64,000 nt of DNA from contig NZ_CP017634.1 of NCBI RefSeq assembly GCF_002777255.1, positions 1,624,903-1,688,902 on the forward strand. Reading direction: 5' to 3'. Below the pieces are notes generated by a model that was not told the DNA's origin, did not search any database, and saw nothing but the letters and a program-made list of their open reading frames with translations. A program made the translations under genes and the position numbers. Shown here in pieces: positions 1-8,160 of this stretch. Each line of letters starts with the position of its first letter. The stretch's first letter is position 1. This DNA comes from Candidatus Formimonas warabiya. Its GTDB lineage: Bacteria > Bacillota > Dehalobacteriia > Dehalobacteriales > Dehalobacteriaceae.

Positions 1-399
1 AGGAATTCCGTAGCTGCCTGAATAAATATAGGTGGAAATCCCTTCGTCTTCCAGCGCCCGGGCCTTGGCTAAAAGGCCGGAAATACTTCGGGTCACGCTG
101 TCAAACCCTAAGACTCCCACCACGGTAGTAACTCCCGCCCTAGTCAGCTCACTGAACATAATTTCCGGTGTGCGGCTGTGGGGCCCTTGTTCGCCGCCGC
201 CTCCCGCAATATGCACATGCTGGTCGATAAAACCCGGGCAAACAATACAGTCCGTGCAGTCTATCACTTCCACTTCCCGGAAAGCTTTCGGGTCAATATC
301 ATCCTCCACCTGGCAGATTTTATCAAAGACGACCAAAATGTCTTTCTGCCCCAGATCGGCCGGATTAAAACAGTAGCCTTTTTTTAATAACTTAAACAC
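1..399 (-). CDS. iadA: Isoaspartyl dipeptidase, N-terminal part
   Basis: This is the first 133 codons of a beta-aspartyl dipeptidase, a metal-dependent amidohydrolase that removes isoaspartyl residues from damaged peptides. The translation contains CPGFIDQHVHIAGGGGEQGP, whose HxH is the amidohydrolase metal-binding pair. It then reads TPEIMFSELTRAGVTTVVG and ends on a YSGSYGIP stretch at the window edge. The family is about 390 residues long, so roughly the last two thirds lie outside the window. The start is taken as GTG at 399, with GGGAGG four bases upstream; ATT just before it is the only nearby alternative. Family assignment rests on recognised motifs. Confidence 0.85.
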   Translation of the reverse strand, partial: MFKLLKKGYCFNPADLGQKDILVVFDKICQVEDDIDPKAFREVEVIDCTDCIVCPGFIDQHVHIAGGGGEQGPHSRTPEIMFSELTRAGVTTVVGVLGFDSVTRSISGLLAKARALEDEGISTYIYSGSYGIP

Positions 400-496
400 A
401 ATGCCTCCCGCCAAAAAGCAGCCTACCCACTGAAATTCTTACTTTAATATTTCACGGGAAAATCTAAACTATTCTCTCCCGCCTCATGAAAAAAGA

Positions 497-541
497 GCAG
501 ACACGGAGACGGTTCTGCAACAGAACCGTCTCCGTGTCTGC
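497..541. repeat. Perfect 21-bp inverted repeat, terminator-like
   Basis: Two 21-base arms (497-517 and 521-541) pair perfectly around a CAA loop, and a run of A precedes the left arm. The arm contains GACGGTTCTG, a motif seen in palindromic intergenic repeats of related Clostridia and again at 60005-60014 in this window. It lies between the starts of two minus-strand genes and could act as a terminator or as a mobile REP-like repeat. Confidence 0.7.
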
Positions 542-578
542 ATGTCTGGTCTGTGTCTGTTTTTGAGACATCCCCTAT

Positions 579-746
579 TTAAATAGGCTTTGGGGGCGCC
601 TGGACGTCTTTGGCCTGGGTCTTAACCCGAAACAAGCAATGCTCGCAAAAGTATGGAGCATCTTTGTTCTTGGCCAATTTGGCATAATCTTTATGGATTT
701 TACATATATCCTCTACCTTACCGCATAAGGAACATTTTACCTGCAT
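579..746 (-). CDS. DUF2197 (YlaI-like) zinc-ribbon small protein
   Basis: A 55-residue protein starting MQVKCSLCGKVEDI and containing FCEHCLFR gives two CxxC pairs, which is a small zinc ribbon. This matches the DUF2197/YlaI family of Firmicutes, whose function is unknown. The ATG at 746 is preceded by AGGGGGACC, a good ribosome binding site. Stop is TAA. The gene is divergent from gpr, with about 130 bases between them that must hold both promoters. Confidence 0.75.
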   Translation of the reverse strand: MQVKCSLCGKVEDICKIHKDYAKLAKNKDAPYFCEHCLFRVKTQAKDVQAPPKPI

Positions 747-878
747 AATGGTCCCCCTTAAACAAAAAGTAATAAGTATAGTATTCTCTTCATAGAATTA
801 TTTTCCTTCCCTGATCCCAAAGTATAATTTTTCCTAATTCAGTTATCCTAAAAAGAAAAATACAAAGGAGAATCTTAT

Positions 879-1865
879 ATGCGCAGTATGGATACATTTA
901 AAAAATTGGGCGTTTCATTGGATTTGGCTTTAGAAGCCCATGAACTGCTGAGAGGGGCGACGAAACAGGAAGTGCCGGGAGTAAAAGAAGATAAAGAGAG
1001 TTTTGACTTCGCTTCCGTAACAACCGTGACAATTCTGGATGCCCAGGGAGAACAGCTTATGGGTAAACCTCAGGGTACCTATATCACCATTGAAGCTCCC
1101 CGGATCCGCTTTGAAGGCAAAGAAATTATGGATGATCTTAGCGAACTGTTGGCGAATAAATTAGAATCTCTCATCAAAATTGGCCCCCAAGGTACGATCC
1201 TGGTGATCGGTTTAGGAAACTGGAATGCCACACCGGATGCCTTAGGACCCAATGTGGTTAACTCTACCATGGCCACCCGCCACCTGTACACCTATGCTCC
1301 GGAAGCGGTGGGAGAAGGACTCCGTCCTGTATGCGCCTTAGCTCCGGGTGTGCTGGGAATTACGGGTATCGAAACGGCGGAAATCATCAAAGGAGTCGTA
1401 GACAGGGTTAAACCGGACTATATCATTGCGGTTGATGCTTTAGCCGCGGCAAATATTTCCCGGATCAGCACGACGATTCAGATCGCCGACACGGGGATCA
1501 GCCCCGGATCAGGGCTGGGAAATAAAAGAATCGGTATTAATCAAGAATCCATGGGCGTTCCGGTCATCGCCATCGGCGTTCCCACCGTAGTCCATGCATC
1601 GGTGATTATCAACGAAGCCCTGGCCAAGCTGAACGAGCTCTGGTCAAACAACATGCTCATGGCCACATGTGCCCAAAACATTAACCCTGACTTAACCCAG
1701 CAACTTTCCGGCACCATGTTTCAGGCTTTTGAAGGCAACCTGGTGGTCACGCCAAAAGAGATCGACGATTTAATTCTCAATGTAGGGAAAATCATCGCTG
1801 CAGGGATTACGCAAGCGGCCCATCCCGGAATCAACAAAGAAAATTACCATCGCTATATGCAATAA
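879..1865 (+). CDS. gpr: Germination protease GPR
   Basis: GPR is the spore-core aspartate protease that cuts alpha/beta-type SASPs at the start of germination, releasing amino acids. The 328-residue product has the family's features: an N-terminal propeptide region followed by conserved blocks such as VIGLGNWNATPDALGP and CALAPGVLGITGIET, and the IAVDALAA and GISPGSGLGNKR segments. Length is slightly under the usual 330-370. AAAGGAG lies eight bases before the ATG. A strong terminator follows at once, so it is monocistronic. Two SASP genes, its substrates, lie just downstream on the opposite strand. Confidence 0.95.
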   Translation: MRSMDTFKKLGVSLDLALEAHELLRGATKQEVPGVKEDKESFDFASVTTVTILDAQGEQLMGKPQGTYITIEAPRIRFEGKEIMDDLSELLANKLESLIKIGPQGTILVIGLGNWNATPDALGPNVVNSTMATRHLYTYAPEAVGEGLRPVCALAPGVLGITGIETAEIIKGVVDRVKPDYIIAVDALAAANISRISTTIQIADTGISPGSGLGNKRIGINQESMGVPVIAIGVPTVVHASVIINEALAKLNELWSNNMLMATCAQNINPDLTQQLSGTMFQAFEGNLVVTPKEIDDLILNVGKIIAAGITQAAHPGINKENYHRYMQ

Positions 1866-1892
1866 AAAAAGCCCCCATGGGGCTTTTTTTAT
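1863..1892 (+). terminator. Rho-independent terminator of gpr
   Basis: Stem AAGCCCC/GGGGCTT around CATG, followed by seven T, overlapping the gpr stop codon. Confidence 0.85.
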
Positions 1893-2018
1893 TCGGGATT
1901 CGGGAACCGGGATCCGGGTACCGGGGAAACCATTAAATCAAATCACTTTACGTGCTGATATCCATTAACTTTTCAAAGATGTCCAAACGGAGTTTTTTCA
2001 TTTCTTTAGGATTGGCAA

Positions 2019-2053
2019 AAAAATAAGAAGGGCTGACGCCCTTCTTATTTTTA
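2019..2053 (-). terminator. Terminator of the SASP genes
   Basis: Stem AAATAAGAAGGG/CCCTTCTTATTT with loop CTGACG, 14 bases beyond the stop of the first SASP gene and rich in T on the minus strand. Confidence 0.8.
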
Positions 2054-2066
2054 CTTCTACTGTTTC

Positions 2067-2327
2067 TTAGGCACTCGGCAATTGGGTAGGCGCAGAGCCG
2101 TTAATCGCTCCGGACTGCCCGGACTGAAGAGCCTGTTCAGCAAAAGCAACCATCTTCTTAGTCATATTTCCCCCAACATAACCATTCTGACGGGAAGTAA
2201 GATTTCCCTTGTCTACCTGGTCATAATTGGCAAGGCCAAGTTCACTGGCAACTTCTAATTTGAATTGATTTAAGGCGGCACCGGCTCCAGGTCTTACAGG
2301 TTGATTGTTGTTGTTATTACTAGGCAC
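2067..2327 (-). CDS. Alpha/beta-type small acid-soluble spore protein
   Basis: SASPs coat and protect DNA in the dormant spore. The 86-residue product has an Asn-rich N-terminus, the GPR cleavage region FKLEVASELGL, and the conserved C-terminal block NGYVGGNMTKKMVAFAEQAL with its GxxGG pattern. It is about 85% identical by eye to the next gene, so the pair is a recent tandem duplication. A GGAGGAG lies upstream of the ATG. It is likely transcribed in the forespore under sigma-G; the promoter was not located. Confidence 0.95.
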   Translation of the reverse strand: MPSNNNNNQPVRPGAGAALNQFKLEVASELGLANYDQVDKGNLTSRQNGYVGGNMTKKMVAFAEQALQSGQSGAINGSAPTQLPSA

Positions 2328-2380
2328 GAGTGTCTCCTCCTTTTCGTATCATTAGTGTTTATGGGATCATTTAGTCTCTG

Positions 2381-2638
2381 TTAGCTGGGTCTCTGTGTCA
2401 TAGCCGAATTCCCGATCGCGCCGGACTGACCTGATTGCAGCGCCTGTTCAGCAAAAGCAACCATTTTCTTGGTCATATTTCCACCAACGTAACCATTTTG
2501 CCGAGAAGTCAGATTTCCTTTATCTACCTGGGCATAATTGGATAATCCGAGTTCAGTAGCAACTTCCATTTTGAATTGGTTTAAGGCACCGGATGCTCCA
2601 CGTCTTACAGGTTCATTATTGTTGTTGTTACTTGGCAT
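2381..2638 (-). CDS. Alpha/beta-type small acid-soluble spore protein (paralogue)
   Basis: Second copy of the SASP gene, 85 residues, with FKMEVATELGL as the GPR site region and the same NGYVGGNMTKK block. AAAGGAGGTGA lies close to the ATG. It is upstream of its twin and may share transcription with it, though the 53-base gap has its own ribosome binding site. DNA-binding and GPR-cleavage roles follow from the family. Confidence 0.95.
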   Translation of the reverse strand: MPSNNNNNEPVRRGASGALNQFKMEVATELGLSNYAQVDKGNLTSRQNGYVGGNMTKKMVAFAEQALQSGQSGAIGNSAMTQRPS

Positions 2639-2753
2639 TTAGTTTCACCTCCTTTACTGGAATCTGAGATTATTCTTTTCTTTTTTGATTCACTTTATTC
2701 TGCTTTTTGACTAACAGTATTTTCCTTAGTGTGATTAAATATTGGAATAATTA

Positions 2754-2879
2754 TTATTTATTCTCTTTTTTGGTCTTTGTTTTGCTTTCCTTCTTTGAGG
2801 ACGGTGTAATTCCTAATTCTTGCAAAAATTCGTACTTGGTTTTTTCATTGATGCCCGATAAATCTTTTTTTGGGGACAA
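2754..2879 (-). CDS. Very short SASP-like spore protein
   Basis: A 41-residue lysine-rich protein from TTG at 2879. A strong AGGGAGGTGA lies six bases upstream, which is the main reason to believe it. It starts LSPKKDLSGINEKTKYEFLQ and continues ELGI. The KYEFLQELGI segment matches the GPR recognition region of the two SASPs next door (FKxEVAxELGL), but the C-terminal DNA-binding half is missing and replaced by a KTKTKKENK tail. It could be a minor SASP or a truncated one. It stands third in a row of SASP genes on the same strand. Confidence 0.6.
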   Translation of the reverse strand: MSPKKDLSGINEKTKYEFLQELGITPSSKKESKTKTKKENK

Positions 2880-2974
2880 TAAAATCACCTCCCTGATCTA
2901 TAGTGTGCATTTCTTGAAAAAAACAATACCAGGTAGTTTTCTCATTCAGAGACATTGGTTACCAAAGAAGTAAA

Positions 2975-2997
2975 AAAAAGCGCAAAAATGCGCTTTT
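2975..2997 (-). terminator. Terminator downstream of recG
   Basis: Stem AAAGCGC/GCGCTTT around AAAAAT, with a long T run on the minus strand, about 65 bases after the recG stop. Confidence 0.75.
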
Positions 2998-3060
2998 GAA
3001 CTGGTCGATAAACCTCATGTATCTGGTTGCAGCCGGGCCTTCTTCCTCTACACAGCCGGG

Positions 3061-5136
3061 TCAGGTGAAAATTTTAAATTTTTCTTGGACCATGGAGCCT
3101 AACAGGCTATGCGGGGAAGTCGCCAACCCGGGATCCCGGGCCAGTAATCCATGGGCCTCCTCCCTTACGGTTTCCAGTAAAGAAAGATCTTCAAAAATAT
3201 TGGCGATCTTTAATTCCGGCAAACCGTGCTGGCGGGTGCCAAAGAAATCTCCGGGCCCTCTCAGCTTTAAGTCGGCCTCGGCAATAGCAAAACCGTCATT
3301 GGTACTTTCCATAATCTCCATGCGTTTCCGGCTTTCTACCGTCTTCCCATGATGCATGAGAATGCAATAGGACTGGTGTTCTCCCCGGCCTACCCGCCCC
3401 CGCAATTGGTGCAGTTGGGCCAATCCAAAACGCTCGGCATCCCGGATCACCATCACGGTAGCATTGGGCACATGAATCCCTACTTCAATGACGGTGGTAG
3501 AAATCAGGAGCTGGATGCGCCCCTGGCGGAATCCCTCCATCACCTGGTCCTTTTCCCGGCTTTTCATCTTGCCGTGCAATAAGGCCAGGGCATAATTTTT
3601 AAATTCCCCCCGGGCCAGCCGCTCAAACAGTTCCCCCGCCGCCTGGAGATCAACCTGCTCCGATTCTTCCACCAAGGGACAAACCATGTAGGCCTGCCGG
3701 CCTTGATCCAGCTCCTTTCTGATAAAAGAAAAAATTCTTTGCTCTAAATCGTACTTAACGGCATAGGTTTTGATTTCTTTTCTTCCCGGAGGCAGGGTAT
3801 CAATGACAGACAAGGCCAGGTCCCCATAGAGGGTGAGCGCCAGGGACCGGGGTATGGGTGTGGCCGTCATCACCAAAATATCCGGCTGCACCCCTTTTTT
3901 TTGCAATTTTCCCCGTTGCATCACGCCAAACCGGTGCTGTTCATCGGTAATCGCCAAGCTTAAATTTTTAAATCGGACATTTTCCTGGATTAAGGCATGG
4001 GTACCAACCAGAATCTGGATCTGTCCGGTTCGGGCTCCTTCGCATAGGGCCTCTCTTTCTTTGCCCGGCGTACTTCCGGTCAGGCAAGCCACTTCCACGC
4101 CTAATTTTCCGAACAGGGCGGACAGGCTTTGCCCATGCTGGCGGGCCAATATTTCCGTAGGAACCATCATCGCCCCCTGAAACCCGGAGCGCACCGCTTT
4201 GTAAAGAGCGGCGGCAGCCACCACCGTCTTTCCGGATCCCACGTCTCCCTGAATCAATCTGGCCATGGGCTTGTTTCTTTCCATGTCGCGGAAAACTTCA
4301 CCGATCACTCTTTTTTGGGCTTCTGTGAAGGGAAAAGGCACCGCTTTTTGGAAACTGGTAAAGATTTCTTTATCCTTGTCATGGGAGATGCCTTTTTCTT
4401 CCCTGTGGCGGCTGGCTAAAATAGCTAACTGGAGCAAAAGCAGCTCCTCAAAAGCCAGCCTGTGCCGGGCTGCCTTCATTTCCTCCCAGGATTCCGGCAA
4501 ATGAATGGCCTGCAAAGCGGCAGCCTTACGCATCAGCTGGTGCCGCACCAATAGATCCCCGGGCAGATTTTCCGATACCCTTGGGGCATATTGTTGGACA
4601 CAACCGGACATGATTTTGCGGAAAATCTTTTGGGGAAGTGTTTCCGTCGTGCCGTAAACGGGCAGGATCCGGGGCCCGGTCGCAGCGTCTTCTTTGCCGA
4701 TGATTTCATAATCCTGCACCGTCAATTCCAGGGCCTGGTATTTACCATCCACTTTTCCATGCACCATGATTTCACGGCCCTGTTCCAATTGCTTTTTTAC
4801 AAAGGGTTGATTGAACCAAACGGCAGGAATGGATCCCGTGCCGTCGGCAATCCAGGCTTTTGTGATGCTCAGGTTTCTTCGGGGCTTAAACTCTTTTAAG
4901 GCCCCGATGAAACCCCGGATCGTTTCCGTTTGATTCGGCTCCAGACTGCTGATGCATTTTACGGACCTGCGGTCTTCATACCTTTTGGGAAAATACTCCA
5001 AGAGTTCTCCCACGTTTTTCAGACCCATTTTCTGCAACAATAAAGCTCTTTGGGGGCCCACATTTTTTAGATACTGCACAGGGGTCGTCAGTTCCTGATC
5101 GCCGACCCCGGGATTTTTTTCTTTCCGGTTGTTCAC
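3061..5136 (-). CDS. recG: ATP-dependent DNA helicase RecG
   Basis: RecG is a superfamily 2 helicase that regresses stalled replication forks and branch-migrates recombination intermediates. The 691-residue product has the N-terminal wedge/OB region (from about residue 60), Walker A GDVGSGKT and a DEQH box in ITDEQHRFG. Motif III TATPIPR, the VIEVGIHVPNA segment and the QLRGRVGRG motif VI follow. Length is normal. Start is GTG with GAGGTAG upstream. It closes the yloU-fakA-recG run, an arrangement common in Firmicutes. Confidence 0.97.
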   Translation of the reverse strand: MNNRKEKNPGVGDQELTTPVQYLKNVGPQRALLLQKMGLKNVGELLEYFPKRYEDRRSVKCISSLEPNQTETIRGFIGALKEFKPRRNLSITKAWIADGTGSIPAVWFNQPFVKKQLEQGREIMVHGKVDGKYQALELTVQDYEIIGKEDAATGPRILPVYGTTETLPQKIFRKIMSGCVQQYAPRVSENLPGDLLVRHQLMRKAAALQAIHLPESWEEMKAARHRLAFEELLLLQLAILASRHREEKGISHDKDKEIFTSFQKAVPFPFTEAQKRVIGEVFRDMERNKPMARLIQGDVGSGKTVVAAAALYKAVRSGFQGAMMVPTEILARQHGQSLSALFGKLGVEVACLTGSTPGKEREALCEGARTGQIQILVGTHALIQENVRFKNLSLAITDEQHRFGVMQRGKLQKKGVQPDILVMTATPIPRSLALTLYGDLALSVIDTLPPGRKEIKTYAVKYDLEQRIFSFIRKELDQGRQAYMVCPLVEESEQVDLQAAGELFERLARGEFKNYALALLHGKMKSREKDQVMEGFRQGRIQLLISTTVIEVGIHVPNATVMVIRDAERFGLAQLHQLRGRVGRGEHQSYCILMHHGKTVESRKRMEIMESTNDGFAIAEADLKLRGPGDFFGTRQHGLPELKIANIFEDLSLLETVREEAHGLLARDPGLATSPHSLLGSMVQEKFKIFT

Positions 5137-5204
5137 AAGAAACTACCTCGTTTTGCCCTAAAATCTTACTGGGGAACTGTCTGCCCTTTTCGTGTGAAAA
5201 GCAT

Positions 5205-5240
5205 AAAAATTCCCCTTTTAGTTTTCTGCTAAACGGGGAT
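5205..5240 (-). terminator. Probable terminator after fakA
   Basis: Hairpin pairing CCCC plus TTTA with TAAA plus GGGG (one mismatch), followed on the minus strand by GAATTTTTA. It sits in the gap between fakA and recG. Confidence 0.5.
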
Positions 5241-5253
5241 ATTATCCTTTAAA

Positions 5254-6852
5254 CTATTCCAGGGAAATTAAATAATAATATAAGGGCTGTCCACCATAAT
5301 GGACTTCTACTTCCACGTTGGGAAAATCTTCCGAGATTCTTGCCGCCACAGCATTGGCTTCCTCCTCTGTGACATGATGCCCATAGAATAAAGTAATTAA
5401 TTCATGATCCGGCTCCACCATTTTTTCAATGACATCCAAAACCACCTGGTTCACATCCTGGCCGATGATTTCAATGGACCCGTTGACCAGTCCCAGAATA
5501 TCTTTTTCCTTAATGGAAAAGCCATTAAAGGAGGAATCCCGAACCGCATAGGTCACCTCTCCTGTTTTCACATGGGCAAACGCTTTCGTCATCTCTTCCC
5601 GGTTATGCGCTGCCGTCTGGTCCTGATCAAAGGCCAGCATCGCCGCCAAACCCTGAGCAAGAGACTTGGTGGGCACCACGGCGACGGATTTCTCCGATAA
5701 GGATTGGGCTTGCTGCGCAGTGAGAATGATGTTCCGGTTATTGGGCAGGACCACCACTTCCCGGGCCGCTACCTTTTCTATGGCGGTCAGAAGGTCTTCC
5801 GCGCTGGGATTCATGGTCTGTCCCCCGTTGATCACCGTGGCTACCCCTAAACTGCGGAAAATCTCCGCCAGCCCTTCCCCGGCCGCAACTACCACCACCG
5901 CACATTTCTCCTCCGCGGGCGGCCCGGTTAAATCCATGGTTTCCCGGTGCTGTTCCTTCATGTTATCAATCTTGATATCGTGCAAGGACCCTTGGGTGAG
6001 GGCAAATTCTAAGATTTCTCCCGGATGATTGGTATGGACATGAACCTTGACCAAATCTTCCGTACCGACGACAAGGAGGGAGTCCCCCTGATCCTGGAAT
6101 TGGGATTTGATCGTCTCCACAGATAAACGGTCTCCCTTAATGATGAATTCCGTGCAGTATTGAAAAGGAATGGACAGCTGGTCTGCACCGGGTAAGGGAA
6201 AATCCCTTTTTTCCTTTCGGGTGAGAGGAGCCTCAATTTTTTCTCCCTGGAGCGCCCGCACCCCCCCTTCCAGAATCATTAAGAAGCCTTTGCCTCCGGC
6301 ATCGACAACTCCTGCCTGTTTTAAAACGGGCAGCTGATTCGGGGTATTGTTTAAAGCGGCTTGCCCCTGCTCAAGGGCGTATGTAATGACTTCAAAAACA
6401 TCCTCATTCTGTTTGGCCTCTTTAACTGCAGCGGCCGCCACTTCTCTGCTCACCGTTAGGATCGTCCCCTCCACCGGTTTCATCACGGACTTATAGGCCA
6501 GCTCCACCCCTTTTTGCAGGGAAAAAGCAAAGTCTGCGGCAGAAAGAGATTTTTTATCCCCCACCCCTTGGGCGAAACCCCGGAACAATTGAGATAAAAT
6601 GACGCCTGAATTTCCCCGGGCTCCCATCAAGGCCCCCCGGGAAACCGTATGGGCAACTTGTGCGGCTGAAGAAAGGCCGGTTAAATCCTTCACGGCAGAA
6701 TTCATGGTCAGGGACATATTGGTCCCCGTATCCCCATCGGGCACCGGAAAAACATTCAGCGCATCGACAACCTCTTTATTTGCAGTCAGAAAACCACAGC
6801 CCCCAATGAAAAATTTTTCCAATAAGGCTGCAGTTAATTCCGTAAACTTCAA
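5254..6852 (-). CDS. fakA: Fatty acid kinase catalytic subunit FakA (YloV, DAK domain)
   Basis: FakA phosphorylates fatty acids presented by a FakB carrier, feeding exogenous or recycled fatty acids into phospholipid synthesis. The 532-residue protein begins with a DhaL/DAK kinase domain (FPVPDGDTGTNMSLTM; GARGNSGVILSQ, residues about 35-90). It continues with the middle and C-terminal domains typical of YloV. Start codon is TTG with AAGGGGG upstream. The stop is TAG, notable because TAG is also read as an amino acid elsewhere in this window. It follows yloU with a 14-base gap, so the two are co-transcribed. Confidence 0.92.
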   Translation of the reverse strand: MKFTELTAALLEKFFIGGCGFLTANKEVVDALNVFPVPDGDTGTNMSLTMNSAVKDLTGLSSAAQVAHTVSRGALMGARGNSGVILSQLFRGFAQGVGDKKSLSAADFAFSLQKGVELAYKSVMKPVEGTILTVSREVAAAAVKEAKQNEDVFEVITYALEQGQAALNNTPNQLPVLKQAGVVDAGGKGFLMILEGGVRALQGEKIEAPLTRKEKRDFPLPGADQLSIPFQYCTEFIIKGDRLSVETIKSQFQDQGDSLLVVGTEDLVKVHVHTNHPGEILEFALTQGSLHDIKIDNMKEQHRETMDLTGPPAEEKCAVVVVAAGEGLAEIFRSLGVATVINGGQTMNPSAEDLLTAIEKVAAREVVVLPNNRNIILTAQQAQSLSEKSVAVVPTKSLAQGLAAMLAFDQDQTAAHNREEMTKAFAHVKTGEVTYAVRDSSFNGFSIKEKDILGLVNGSIEIIGQDVNQVVLDVIEKMVEPDHELITLFYGHHVTEEEANAVAARISEDFPNVEVEVHYGGQPLYYYLISLE

Positions 6853-6866
6853 CGTCTTGTACCCCC

Positions 6867-7223
6867 TTAGTCAACCACTCTCACGCCTTGTACATGGATT
6901 TGTACATGATCGACCAGCATCCCGGTATGTTTCTCCACCGTGTACCTGACCTTTTCAATGACGTTGTTGGCTATTTCGGATATTTTTGTACCATAACCGA
7001 CAATAATAAAAATGTTAATATTGATTTGATCGTTTTTTAAGATCACTTCTACACCCTTGCTTAAAGCTTCCATGCCCAACAATTCGGCAATTCCGTCCTT
7101 AATTTTTTGGGAGGCCATACCAACTATTCCATAACACTCCATCGCGGCAATCCCTGCCAAAGTAGCAATCACTTCCCGAGAAATAATGATGTTTCCCATA
7201 TCGTTGGCTATCACCTTGCCCAT
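6867..7223 (-). CDS. Asp23/Gls24 family protein (YloU)
   Basis: A 118-residue cytoplasmic protein of the Asp23/Gls24 envelope-stress family. It shows the conserved N-terminal IISREVIATLAGIAAMECYGIVGMA segment in shorter blocks, and the C-terminal VEKHTGMLVDHVQIHVQGV block. No membrane segment is present. It is the first gene of the yloU-fakA unit and is divergent from rpmB, as in Bacillus. Its exact biochemical role is not known; location next to fakA is strongly conserved. Confidence 0.9.
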   Translation of the reverse strand: MGKVIANDMGNIIISREVIATLAGIAAMECYGIVGMASQKIKDGIAELLGMEALSKGVEVILKNDQININIFIIVGYGTKISEIANNVIEKVRYTVEKHTGMLVDHVQIHVQGVRVVD

Positions 7224-7510
7224 ATTTCACACCTCCCTAGCTTTACTTATTCTATTATTATTGACACTATGCTTTTATTTTAAAAAAATATCGGTCCTGT
7301 TCTTAAAATCTACTTCGACACATTTCACGTTTTTCCCTGCTCCTTGCCGGGGAAAAACAACTTTTCCTCACCCAGGAATAGGGATCAGGGGCCATTTTTT
7401 CAAGAAACTCCAATTAGACCTTGCCATCAGGAAGAAGTTTTGCTAAAATATCATAAGGTGTTTAAATCAGCTGGATTCGAAGCCAAGTCATCTGAAGGAG
7501 GTGGAACCCC

Positions 7511-7699
7511 ATGGCAGTATGTTCAATTTGCGGAAAAGGTGTCAAAACCGGCATGCAAGTCAGCCATTCTCATATTAGAACGAAAAGAACCTGGAAGCCG
7601 AATCTCCAGTCGGTAAAAGCAGTCGTAAACGGTTCACCCAAAAGAATTACGGTATGTACCAGGTGTCTGCGTTCCGGCAAGGTACAAAGAGCCATCTAA
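7511..7699 (+). CDS. rpmB: 50S ribosomal protein L28
   Basis: A 62-residue ribosomal protein with the L28 pattern CSICGKGVKTGMQVSHSHIRTKRTW and the C-terminal CTRCLRSGKV. Two CxxC pairs are present, so this is the zinc-binding (C+) form. GAAGGAGGTG lies upstream of the ATG. It is a single-gene unit ended by a terminator. Confidence 0.97.
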   Translation: MAVCSICGKGVKTGMQVSHSHIRTKRTWKPNLQSVKAVVNGSPKRITVCTRCLRSGKVQRAI

Positions 7700-7752
7700 G
7701 GATTGTACCGACGAGTTCCGGGACCTTGAGAGAAAAATACACCAGAGACGGA

Positions 7753-7786
7753 AAAAAGCATTATGCTAAAATAATGCTTTTTTTAT
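7753..7786 (+). terminator. Terminator of rpmB
   Basis: Stem AAGCATTAT/ATAATGCTT around GCTAAA, followed by a run of T. Confidence 0.85.
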
Positions 7787-7847
7787 TTTCACCTCCCCTC
7801 ACACATTACCCTGCTCAAAAATATTAATATATAAAGGAGCTACGGAG

Positions 7848-8075
7848 GTGAGCTATTTGAGGACGCATGATGAAATCATGGAAAAAGTCAATTATTATAA
7901 ACAAAAGTTAGCTGACGCCATGCAAGAAAAAGAGGAGTTTTCTACCACATGTTATCCTGAACTCGATCTTATTATTTTTTCCTTAGTGGATAAGCTCGAA
8001 GCCTTGTTATGGGTATTGGAGATAGATTTACCAGAAGGAGACATATTAGACCGAATTGTAGGGTTGAACCATTAA
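7848..8075 (+). CDS. Small acidic protein, function unknown
   Basis: A 75-residue soluble protein, mostly helical by composition, containing EIMEKVNYYKQKLADAMQEK and a C-terminal LPEGDILDRIVGLNH. I do not recognise a family. Two start choices are supported: GTG at 7848 with AAAGGAG eight bases ahead, or TTG at 7857 with GGAGGTGA ahead. Both give good spacing, so the ends overlap in purpose. It lies between rpmB and thiN, where Bacillus has spoVM, but the sequence does not resemble SpoVM. Confidence 0.65.
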   Translation: MSYLRTHDEIMEKVNYYKQKLADAMQEKEEFSTTCYPELDLIIFSLVDKLEALLWVLEIDLPEGDILDRIVGLNH

Positions 8076-8120
8076 AAAAATAAGGAAGACATAAACAGCC
8101 TTCCCGAACACCGGCTGTTG

Positions 8121-8150
8121 AAAAACCTGTGCCGAAGCATGGGTTTTTCT
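8121..8150. terminator. Bidirectional terminator between the 75-aa gene and thiN
   Basis: A 12-bp stem (8121-8132 with 8137-8148, two G-T pairs) closed by a CGAA tetraloop, with A5 on one side and T5 on the other. It separates two convergent genes. Confidence 0.8.
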
Positions 8151-8160
8151 GATTCCCCCT

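Noticed and set aside
1908..1924. CGGGATCCGGGTACCGG-like repeat, also at about 9417-9433
   Set aside because: Short and GC-rich; two copies alone do not show a real element, though it could be another small repeat.
2707..2973. Plus-strand frame of 88 codons
   Set aside because: No ribosome site, hydrophobic low-complexity translation; the opposite strand holds the short SASP-like gene with a strong ribosome site.
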